NCBI GenBank assembly: GCA_038329645.1
Contig: JBBQNG010000275.1
Location: 1-5,640, forward strand
From: SZAS-79 sp038329645
GTDB taxonomy: Bacteria; Pseudomonadota; Gammaproteobacteria; Burkholderiales; SG8-39
DNA: 5,640 nucleotides
Reading direction: 5' to 3'
Shown: in pieces, positions 1 to 5,640 of the stretch
How the letters are laid out: every line of letters starts with the position of its first letter
Numbering within the stretch: position 1 is the first letter of the stretch
Position numbers and translations under genes: made by a program
Notes under the pieces: generated by a model
Seen by the model: the letters and a program-made list of their open reading frames with translations, nothing else
Databases searched by the model: none
Told to the model about the DNA's origin: nothing

Positions 1-438
1 GGCGGTCAGCGCAACGACGCTTAGCGCTGCATAGATTGCCGAGCCGTGCGCGCCGAGGGGCAGGATCTGCGAAGCGTAGTCTCCGAATACGAACGCAACT
101 GCGGCGATGGCACCGGTCTGGATCACGGTGATCCTCGACCACGCAAACAGGAAAGCGGTGCCGCGCCCCAGCCCGCGCGAAAGGAACGCGTATTCGCCGC
201 CGGTTTCGGAGTGCCGTGAAGATAGCTCCGCATAGACCAGCGCCCCCGCAAGCGAAATAAGCCCCCCGGCCAGCCATGCAAACAGGAATTCGGCGCCCGA
301 GGAGACGTTACCGGCCACCACCGAGGGCGCCTTGAAGATGCCCACGCCGATCACCATCCCGACCATCAGGAAGACGCCGTCGAAGACCGACAGCAGCTGG
401 CGGGGTTGGGCTTCTATCTTGTTCTGGTTGCCGTCCAT
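1..438 (-). CDS. APC-superfamily amino acid permease, N-terminal part (C-terminus beyond left edge)
   Basis: Inner-membrane secondary transporter, probably for an amino acid or related amine, coupled to an ion gradient or exchange. Only 146 codons lie in the window and the frame is open at base 1; the family is usually 430 to 500 residues, so about two thirds is missing. Visible: a short hydrophilic N-terminus (1-14), TM1 (about 15-42) with the glycine-rich unwound stretch VIGVGIF (29-35) typical of the APC fold, TM2 (about 50-72) ending in the conserved YAEL (69-72), then a loop with ETGGEY (78-83), TM3 (about 93-120) and the start of TM4. The glycine-rich TM1 stretch, YAEL and the TGGEY loop are family hallmarks. 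The ATG at 438 lies inside the end of the upstream methyltransferase gene (25-bp overlap, different frame), suggesting translational coupling; only a weak GGACGG precedes it. Substrate cannot be told from this part. Family is secure, specificity unknown. Confidence 0.9.
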   Translation of the reverse strand, partial: MDGNQNKIEAQPRQLLSVFDGVFLMVGMVIGVGIFKAPSVVAGNVSSGAEFLFAWLAGGLISLAGALVYAELSSRHSETGGEYAFLSRGLGRGTAFLFAWSRITVIQTGAIAAVAFVFGDYASQILPLGAHGSAIYAALSVVALTA

Positions 439-1283
439 GGGACCGTCCGTTGTTGTCCGCCGTCCGAGACGAGCACCTCGCCCGTCATACGGTCGCCGCG
501 TATTGTGCCCTTGAAAAGGTGGTTCCACGCCTTGCCGCCCACCAGGCCGGTGATTGCCATCTTGATCTCCAGCCCGCGCAGGCGGGTTGCGCGAACGGTG
601 AGGTCGCGCCCGCCGCCGCCGACCCGGACGCTCACCCCCACGGCCTGGAATTCCTGGCCGATGTCGAATTCCCACTTGCCGCCGTGGTGGGGGATGTCGG
701 CGACCCAGTGACCGCGGGCGTCGGCAGGCACGATCCATAAGTGAATGCGCGACTTGCCGCCGAGGCCGACCGGCTTCTCCGGCGTGCGCAGCTCGATCGT
801 TTCGTCGGGCTCCCAGGTGCCCATGTTCCAGTCGTGCGAGACGAGGCGGGTGCCGGGCTCGAGGGCGAGGAGCCTCGGCCTGAGCTTGAGGTTCACTTCG
901 GGCAGGAGATACATGGTGACGACAGAGGCCCGCGACAGGTCGGTCTCGAACAGGTCCTGCGCGGTGAATTGAGCGCGGTCCGCCACCCCTGCGGCGGCCG
1001 CGTTCTCGCGTCCCTTGGCGACCAGCGTCGGGTCGATGTCGATTCCCAACGCGCGCGCCCCCCGCTTCGCGGCGCCGATGACAATGCGCCCGTCGCCTGA
1101 GCCAAGATCGATCACATAGTCCGACGGACCGACATCGGCGATACGAAGCATCCGGTCGACTACCTCCTCGGGCGACACGACGTACGGCACCGTGCCGTCA
1201 TCCCAGGCCCAGCTTTGCGCCTGCGCGGCCATTGTGAAAACGCACAGCCCCGCCCAGAGCACGCGGCGGATCGTTGTCCGCAT
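414..1283 (-). CDS. Secreted class I SAM-dependent methyltransferase-like protein, second copy
   Basis: Predicted 289-residue protein. Residues 1-23 look like a Sec signal peptide (basic RTTIRR, hydrophobic core, AQA before Q). The Rossmann-type methyltransferase region spans about 36-190: motif I VIDLGSGDGR (57-66), the acidic end of strand 2 in GIDIDP (80-85), AQDLF (109-113) and YLLPEV (125-130) in the usual motif IV area. A C-terminal region (about 193-289) is rich in alternating polar and hydrophobic residues and looks beta-stranded; I do not recognise it. The frame can be extended to a GTG at 1304, but the ATG at 1283 shares one base with the stop codon of the preceding paralogue (TGATG), sits after GAGAAAG, and puts the signal peptide at the very N-terminus, so I prefer it. 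The YLLP-containing stretch resembles the FAM173/ATPSCKMT lysine methyltransferase group, but the target is unknown. It is oddly predicted to be exported, away from SAM. It lies between its paralogue and an amino acid permease. Confidence 0.88.
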   Translation of the reverse strand: MRTTIRRVLWAGLCVFTMAAQAQSWAWDDGTVPYVVSPEEVVDRMLRIADVGPSDYVIDLGSGDGRIVIGAAKRGARALGIDIDPTLVAKGRENAAAAGVADRAQFTAQDLFETDLSRASVVTMYLLPEVNLKLRPRLLALEPGTRLVSHDWNMGTWEPDETIELRTPEKPVGLGGKSRIHLWIVPADARGHWVADIPHHGGKWEFDIGQEFQAVGVSVRVGGGGRDLTVRATRLRGLEIKMAITGLVGGKAWNHLFKGTIRGDRMTGEVLVSDGGQQRTVPWTATRTR

Positions 1284-2158
1284 CACTTTCTCAGTGCGCT
1301 CCACGCCATGCGCTCGGGCGCACGCGTGCCGGTCAGGATTTCGCCCTCCATGCGCTCGCCGCGAACGCGTGCGGCGAAACGGTGGATGCCGTCGCGCCCG
1401 CCGAGCCTGCCGGTAACCACGAGGTGGATATCCTCACCCAGCAGCCTTGCAGCGCGGATAGCGAGGGGCGGGCCGGAATCCACGTCGCGGACCGCGCCCT
1501 CGGATGAGATGCGCGCCTTGATGATCTGGAAACTCTGCTCGATGTCGATGGCGACCCGCTCGCCGCCGATTTCGCTTTCCCAGTGCCCGCGGGCGTCGGC
1601 CGGCACCACCCACAGGAACACCTGGCTGATGCCCACCGGCGCCACCGGCTTGTCCGGCACGCGGATCGAAGTCCACTCGTCGGGCGGCCAGTCGCCGAGG
1701 TTGTAGTCGTGCGCGACGATGCGGGTGCCCGGCCGGAGCTCCTTCAGGAGCTTCGGGCGCAGCTGCATTGCGACGTCGGGCAGGAGATAAAACGCCACCA
1801 CCGTCGCCTGCGACAGGTCGGTGTCGAAAAGGTCCTTCACCTCGAACCTGACTTTGTCTGCGACGCCTTCGAGCGCCGCGTTGTTGCGCGCAAGCTCGAC
1901 CAGCGGCGGGTCCAGGTCGACGCCCAGGCCGCGCGCACCATAGCGCTTGGCGGCTGCGATCGGGATCCGCCCGTCGCCCGACCCAAGGTCGATCAGGTAG
2001 TCGCCGGGTCCCACGTCGGCCATGCGCAGCATGCGGTGCACCACCTCGTCGGCGCTGATGACGAACGGCGTGAAGTTGTCGTCCTGCGCGAGGGCAAGCG
2101 GCGCGCAGGCCGCCAGAATAGTGATGACTAGTGCGCGTAGCACGGAAGAAGGACTCAT
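1283..2158 (-). CDS. Secreted class I SAM-dependent methyltransferase-like protein, first copy
   Basis: Predicted 291-residue protein, paralogue of the next gene downstream. Residues 1-24 form a likely Sec signal peptide (hydrophobic LRALVITILAACAPLALA, cleavage before Q25). The methyltransferase region (about 36-192) has motif I LIDLGSGDGR (55-64), strand-2 acidic residues in GVDLDP (79-84), VKDLF (107-111) and YLLPDV (124-129), followed by LRPGTRIVAHD (141-151). The C-terminal 95 residues match the beta-rich tail of the paralogue, including a shared RGxRMxGE (267-273 area). The open frame continues upstream to 2359, but that extension is antisense-frame shadow of the ATPase gene. Two close ATGs compete: 2170 (adds MAPA, 11 bp after the ATPase stop) and 2158 (23 bp after). 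Neither has a clear Shine-Dalgarno; I chose 2158 because it gives the more compact signal peptide. Methyl acceptor unknown. Family assignment is firm, catalytic activity and location are inferred. Confidence 0.88.
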   Translation of the reverse strand: MSPSSVLRALVITILAACAPLALAQDDNFTPFVISADEVVHRMLRMADVGPGDYLIDLGSGDGRIPIAAAKRYGARGLGVDLDPPLVELARNNAALEGVADKVRFEVKDLFDTDLSQATVVAFYLLPDVAMQLRPKLLKELRPGTRIVAHDYNLGDWPPDEWTSIRVPDKPVAPVGISQVFLWVVPADARGHWESEIGGERVAIDIEQSFQIIKARISSEGAVRDVDSGPPLAIRAARLLGEDIHLVVTGRLGGRDGIHRFAARVRGERMEGEILTGTRAPERMAWSALRK

Positions 2159-2181
2159 GGCGGGCGCCATGATAGCCGAGG

Positions 2182-3303
2182 TTACGGCCCGGTATCCGAC
2201 GGCCCGCTGTCCGGATAGCCCCAGCACGCGTTCGGCGGAAGCGAGACGTCGATCTCGCTGCCGATCCGATGACGCGTGGCCGTTCCCAGCTCCAGCGCTT
2301 CCAGCCGCTGGCCGAAGAGTTCGATGTCGTAAACCGTCTGCGTTCCGAGGTAGCGGCAATCGAGCACGCGAGCGCGGTACCCGTTGACACCATCGCGCCG
2401 TCCGAGCGCAATGCTTTCCGGGCGGATCGCAATGCGCACGGCATCGCCCGCGGTCAGCGCCTGCATCGCCGAAATCTGCACCCGGTTGCCCCCTGCATCG
2501 ACGACGCCAGGTTCCACAAGGCGACCGGGAATTTCGTTCGAGGCACCGGTGAAGTTGGCGACAAAAAGGGTCGCAGGGCGATTGTAGATTTCGTTCGGCG
2601 GCGCCATTTGAAGCAGCTTGCCGTCACGCATCACCCCCACGCGGTCGCCCAGCACGACGGCCTCAGCCTGGTCATGGGTCACGTAGAGCGCGGTCATGCC
2701 AGTGCGCTTGAGGATGCGGCGCAGCTCGTCGCGCAACCTCAGGCGTAATTTGGCGTCCAGGTTCGACAGTGGCTCGTCCAGGAGGAGCAGCTGCGGGTGG
2801 TAGACGAGGCTCCGCGCAAGGGCCACGCGCTGCATCTGGCCGCCCGATAGCGCCACCACCGGCCGGTCGATGTACTCGGACAGACCGACCAGCTCGAGCG
2901 TCTCGGCCACTTTGCGATTGGCGTCTGCACTCGAGCCCTCGCGATGCTTGAGCGGGTACATCACGTTCTGGCGCACGGTCATGTGGGGCCAGACCGCGTA
3001 CGACTGGAAGACCATCCCGATATCGCGCCGTCGAGGCGGCACCATGACCCCCTCGGCCGGGGAGGACACCACGCGGCCCGCAATGTGGATCGATCCGGCC
3101 GTCGGATGCTCGAGCCCCGCGACACAGCGCAGCGTCGTGGTCTTGCCGCAGCCGGAAGGGCCCAGCAAGACCACGATTTCGCCCGCCGGCACGGCGAACG
3201 TCACCCCATCGACCGCCGGACGGCCGGTGGCGAACTGCTTTTCCAGCCCGCTGACCTCGAGCGTGAGCGACGTGTGCGCCGCCATCTGCCGCACCCCGCT
3301 CAC
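2182..3303 (-). CDS. ABC transporter ATP-binding protein (FbpC/PotA-type, with TOBE domain)
   Basis: Cytoplasmic ATPase that energises the importer formed with the two genes upstream; 373 residues, normal for the family. All nucleotide-binding elements are intact: Walker A GPSGCGKTT (48-56), Q-loop Q100, signature LSGGQMQRV (152-160), Walker B LLLLDEP (172-178), D-loop SNLD (180-183) and H-loop His210. A C-terminal TOBE-type regulatory domain spans about 285-358, starting near the conserved IRPES (293-297). The start is taken as the GTG at 3303, whose GTGA overlaps the stop codon of the binding-protein gene by 4 bp, a classical coupled start. The ATG at 3285 (MAAHTS) is a reasonable alternative, 14 bases past that stop. 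The family includes ferric, spermidine/putrescine, phosphonate and sugar importers and the ATPase alone does not discriminate among them, so no gene symbol is given. Confidence 0.95.
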   Translation of the reverse strand: MSGVRQMAAHTSLTLEVSGLEKQFATGRPAVDGVTFAVPAGEIVVLLGPSGCGKTTTLRCVAGLEHPTAGSIHIAGRVVSSPAEGVMVPPRRRDIGMVFQSYAVWPHMTVRQNVMYPLKHREGSSADANRKVAETLELVGLSEYIDRPVVALSGGQMQRVALARSLVYHPQLLLLDEPLSNLDAKLRLRLRDELRRILKRTGMTALYVTHDQAEAVVLGDRVGVMRDGKLLQMAPPNEIYNRPATLFVANFTGASNEIPGRLVEPGVVDAGGNRVQISAMQALTAGDAVRIAIRPESIALGRRDGVNGYRARVLDCRYLGTQTVYDIELFGQRLEALELGTATRHRIGSEIDVSLPPNACWGYPDSGPSDTGP

Positions 3304-4316
3304 TGGCGGTAGTTATAGGTCTTGTTCCACTCCTCGACCCAGGCCGAGTGGAGCTTCACGTACTCGTCGAACTTGGGAAACCAGAGCTTGACCTTTTTCG
3401 GGTCGAAACCCTCGGGCCACAACGGCGGATTCTTGAGCGAGGTGAGGTTGCCCAGTTCCTTGATCATGTACGCCTGCCCTTCCACCGACAGGTTCCAGTT
3501 GAGGAACAGCTTCGCCGCGTTCGGGTTCTTGGCCGTCTTGGGCACGCCGCTCGCATAGGGGTTGACGGGCACGCCCTCCGGCGGGAAGAAGATCTTGACC
3601 GGCGCCCCGTCCTTCATCTTGGTGTAGATGATGTTGTAGAGCAGGGGCGCAATCGATATCTCGCCGCGAACGAGCGAATCCGAGGTCGGCGCACCTGACG
3701 GATAAAGTACCGGGTTGGTGGCGGCCTGCTTCTTCCAATAGTCCTCACCGAGCACCTGCCGCTCGAACATGATGCGCGTCCACGTGGTGCCGCCGGACGC
3801 CGCGATCACCTGGCCGATCTGCTTGTTCGCATACTCGGGCTTGGTCAGGTCCATCCAGGTCTTGGGCGGGTTCTTGACCAGCGCCGTGTTGTAGGCGATC
3901 GACCACGCGATGGTTGCCCGCGGCCAGAGCTTGGGCGAGATAATCGCGTCGGCCCGGTAGTCGGCGCCATTGGGCGGCGCGTAGTCCTGGAACAGGTCCA
4001 CCAGATTGATCATGAGGGCGCGGTCCGAATGATCGATCACGTCCGCGGCAAGCTTTCCCGCAGCGGCCTCGGTCTTTACCCGCGTGATCAGCTGCCCACC
4101 CGGTGCACGCACCATCTCGACCTTGATTTCCGGGAACCGCTTGTTGAACTGCTTGATGACCTCCTGCTCCACCTCGGCGAAGTTGGCCGTGTAATACACC
4201 AGGCGGCCCTCCTTCTTCGCCGCAGCGATAAGCTCCGGGGACCCGAAGTTCTGCCCGGCAGCCGGCAGTGCAAACGCGAACGCCGCGCACCCGAAGGCCA
4301 GGATAGTCTTTTTCAT
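3300..4316 (-). CDS. ABC transporter periplasmic substrate-binding protein (Fbp/Pot-like extracellular solute-binding family)
   Basis: Captures the substrate in the periplasm and hands it to the permease encoded just upstream. 338 residues from the ATG at 4316. A Sec signal peptide is clear: MKKTILAF, an alanine-rich core, cleavage near PAAG-QN (about residue 21). The mature part begins with helix SPELIAAAKKEGRLVYYT, the usual first helix and strand of this fold, followed by AEVEQEVIKQFNKRFP and IKVEMVRAPGG. Later family landmarks are WPRATIAWSIAYNTALVK (crossover region), TWMDLTKPEY, and the C-terminal AAKLFLNWNLSVEGQ. The adjacent tyrosine pair of classical ferric-binding FbpA is not visible; the corresponding area reads APLLYNIIYTK. 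Thus iron is not supported and the ligand is unknown. A second ATG at 4322 adds Met-His; the ribosome site is 10 bases from 4316 and 4 bases from 4322, so both are possible. It overlaps the ATPase start by 4 bp. Confidence 0.93.
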   Translation of the reverse strand: MKKTILAFGCAAFAFALPAAGQNFGSPELIAAAKKEGRLVYYTANFAEVEQEVIKQFNKRFPEIKVEMVRAPGGQLITRVKTEAAAGKLAADVIDHSDRALMINLVDLFQDYAPPNGADYRADAIISPKLWPRATIAWSIAYNTALVKNPPKTWMDLTKPEYANKQIGQVIAASGGTTWTRIMFERQVLGEDYWKKQAATNPVLYPSGAPTSDSLVRGEISIAPLLYNIIYTKMKDGAPVKIFFPPEGVPVNPYASGVPKTAKNPNAAKLFLNWNLSVEGQAYMIKELGNLTSLKNPPLWPEGFDPKKVKLWFPKFDEYVKLHSAWVEEWNKTYNYRQ

Positions 4317-4326
4317 GTGCATGATT

Positions 4327-4333
4327 CCTCCTT
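4327..4333 (-). promoter_or_regulatory. Strong Shine-Dalgarno for the substrate-binding protein gene
   Basis: On the minus strand this reads AAGGAGG, a near-perfect anti-16S match, inside the 25-bp gap between permease stop and binding-protein start. It is by far the best ribosome binding site in the window; the other genes have weak or no matches. This fits the need for excess periplasmic binding protein over permease and ATPase. It is 4 bases from ATG 4322 and 10 bases from ATG 4316, so it does not fully settle the start. Confidence 0.85.
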
Positions 4334-4347
4334 GTTATGGACTGCGG

Positions 4348-5640
4348 TCAACCTGCCCGGCCCACGCTCGTTTGCGTGGCCGCGCTCGAAAGGCGGTTCG
4401 AGATCCCGATCAGCACTGCCAGCAGCAGCGTCTGCACCAGACTGAAGGCGGCGGTCTTGCCGATGTTGCCGCCTTCATAGTAGTCCAGCAGCAGCACGGC
4501 CATGACCATCGTATCGCTGCTGTAGAGGAACAGCGACGATCCCAGCTCGCGGATCGACAGGACGAAGAGCAGCGTCATCGAGGCGATCACGCCGGGACGG
4601 GCGAGCGGCAGCACGATGCTGCGAAGCGTCCCCAGCAGTCCACGGCCGCAGATCCAGGAGGCTTCTTCGAGCTCGCGGTGGATCTGCATGAACGAGGTGG
4701 ACAGGGCCTTGACGGTGTCGGGCATGAAGCGCGCGACGAAGGCCAGCGAGAGGATCCAGATCGTGCCGTACAGGCCGCCCGGGATGCCGATCCAAGCCCA
4801 GAGGTACGCCACACCGATCACCAGACCGGGGACTGCGACGGGCAGCGTCGCCAGCAGGTCGATCGCGCTTCGCCCGGTGATCCGCGTGCGATGGACCGTG
4901 TACCCGATTGCAAAAGCGAGCACGCCGCCCACCGCGGCAGTGAGCGTCCCGACTTTCATCGTGTTCCAGATCGAGCGCAGCGTGAGCGGATTATCGAAGA
5001 TGCTGTAGAAATGTACGAGCGAGTACTGGCGCACTTCGAATAGCGCTTCCAGGTTCGGGATGAACATGAATTTGCGGAACGCCGCGATGCAAAGCGCGAT
5101 CGTGGGCAGCACCACCACCACCACCAGGTAAATCACCGCCAGCGCGAGCGTGAACCAGCGCCACGGACCGAGGTCAAGGCTGCGGGGCCGGAACGCCTTG
5201 CCCGCGACGGTGGCGTAGCTGCGGCCCGACAGCACTTTCTGCTGCAACCACACCAGCACCGCGGTGACCGCCATCAGGATGATCGCGACGGCCGCGGCCG
5301 TGTTGTACAGGGGCGGACTCCATGCGGTCAGCTTGAAGATGTACGTCGTGAGGACCGCCAGGTCGGCCTGGTTGGCGAGCACGGCCGGCACGCCGTAGAT
5401 GCCGAGCATTACCACGAAAGACAGCAGCATGCTGGAGATGATTGCGGGGGCAATGAGTGGAAAAGTCACGCTGAACAGCGTCGAGAATGCGCTCGCGCCG
5501 GCGACTTCCGACGCTTCCTCGAGGCTGGGATCCATATTGCGCAGCGCCGATGCCGTGAACATGTAGACGTACGGTGCGTAATAGATGCCGAATACGAGGA
5601 TAAGGCCCGTCATCGAATACAGGTCGATGTGCATATCGAT
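4348..5640 (-). CDS. ABC transporter permease, two fused membrane domains (FbpB-type), N-terminus beyond right edge
   Basis: Inner-membrane channel of the importer. 430 codons are visible and the frame is open at the right edge (ATC GAT precede the ATG at 5634 without a stop), so the ATG at 5634 is probably internal; two-domain members are usually 520 to 600 residues and roughly three membrane helices should be missing. Two EAA loops, which dock onto the ATPase, prove the two-domain layout: LEEASEVAGASAF near 5520-5480 and LEEASWICGRGLL near 4671-4633, each followed by a proline-containing LPL/FPL-type end. I count about nine hydrophobic helices, for example SSMLLSFVVMLGIYGVPAVL, LALAVIYLVVVVVLPTIAL, LLATLPVAVPGLVIGVAYLW and ASMTLLFVLSIRELGSSLFL. 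A single fused permease means no second permease gene is needed. It is unusual, though not rare, that the permease precedes the binding protein; the gap between them is 25 bp. Confidence 0.93.
   Translation of the reverse strand: MDMHIDLYSMTGLILVFGIYYAPYVYMFTASALRNMDPSLEEASEVAGASAFSTLFSVTFPLIAPAIISSMLLSFVVMLGIYGVPAVLANQADLAVLTTYIFKLTAWSPPLYNTAAAVAIILMAVTAVLVWLQQKVLSGRSYATVAGKAFRPRSLDLGPWRWFTLALAVIYLVVVVVLPTIALCIAAFRKFMFIPNLEALFEVRQYSLVHFYSIFDNPLTLRSIWNTMKVGTLTAAVGGVLAFAIGYTVHRTRITGRSAIDLLATLPVAVPGLVIGVAYLWAWIGIPGGLYGTIWILSLAFVARFMPDTVKALSTSFMQIHRELEEASWICGRGLLGTLRSIVLPLARPGVIASMTLLFVLSIRELGSSLFLYSSDTMVMAVLLLDYYEGGNIGKTAAFSLVQTLLLAVLIGISNRLSSAATQTSVGRAG

Noticed and set aside
1215..2131. Plus-strand open frames (1215-1706 and 1583-2131) opposite the methyltransferase-like genes
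   Set aside because: Both are antisense to conserved methyltransferase motifs and their translations show no domain or signal of their own.
2156..2170. Possible transcription terminator between the ATPase and first methyltransferase gene
   Set aside because: The stem is only 5 to 6 bp with a tiny loop and there is no T run after it on the minus strand.
2159..2359. Upstream extension of the first methyltransferase frame by about 67 codons
   Set aside because: It runs through the C-terminal coding part of the ATPase gene in another frame, is Arg/Ala rich, and would bury a good signal peptide inside the protein.
2870..3391. 173-codon plus-strand open frame opposite the ATPase and binding-protein genes
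   Set aside because: Antisense to the Walker A and Q-loop coding region, low-complexity Ser/Pro/Arg composition, no ribosome site, crosses two genes.
4315..5043. 242-codon open frame on the plus strand opposite the permease gene
   Set aside because: It lies fully antisense to clear permease sequence with both family motifs; the translation is rich in Gln, Arg, Asp and His without any recognisable domain, as expected of a shadow frame in GC-rich DNA.
5110..5126. Run of CAC/GTG triplets, a possible simple-sequence phase-variable tract
   Set aside because: It encodes five valines within a membrane helix of the permease. Triplet changes would keep frame, and such valine runs are common in helices, so nothing suggests a switching role.
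2182..5640. Naming the importer fbpABC or potABCD
   Set aside because: The families overlap, the ligand site of the binding protein does not show the classical iron residues, and a fused permease argues against the Pot layout with two separate permeases.

Overview
The window is GC-rich, gene-dense proteobacterial DNA. Secretory signal peptides ending in A-Q (AQA-Q, ALA-Q), the codon bias and a layout of very tight gene junctions suggest a betaproteobacterium, perhaps of the Burkholderiales. That placement is an impression from style, not a result. I see no RNA gene, mobile element, CRISPR array, convincing terminator or promoter, and no gene-free stretch longer than about 25 bases.

All six genes are on the minus strand and read leftward, so transcription enters at the right edge and leaves at the left edge. 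In transcription order they are: (1) the C-terminal two thirds or more of a two-domain ABC transporter permease (cut by the right edge); (2) a periplasmic substrate-binding protein with a strong ribosome binding site; (3) the cognate ATPase, starting on a GTGA overlap; (4) and (5) two tandem paralogous class I SAM-dependent methyltransferase-like proteins, each with an N-terminal signal peptide and a beta-rich C-terminal region; (6) the N-terminal 146 residues of an APC-superfamily amino acid permease (cut by the left edge). Junctions are 25 bp, a 4-bp overlap, 11 to 23 bp, a 1-base overlap and a 25-bp overlap, which is what one expects of a single polycistronic unit.

Genes 1 to 3 form a complete Fbp/Pot-type importer apart from the missing permease N-terminus: binding protein in the periplasm, one fused permease in the inner membrane, and an ATPase with a C-terminal TOBE domain. 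Its substrate cannot be named from sequence; the adjacent tyrosine pair of the classical ferric FbpA site is not evident. Genes 4 and 5 are the unexpected part: they carry an intact SAM-binding motif I, yet look exported to a compartment where SAM is not known to be available. They arose by duplication (about 100 of roughly 155 aligned methyltransferase-region positions identical by hand count). Gene 6 adds a second, ion-coupled type of transporter. The association of a solute importer, a pair of secreted methyltransferase-like proteins and an amino acid permease is the main point of interest here; no functional link between them is shown by the sequence itself.
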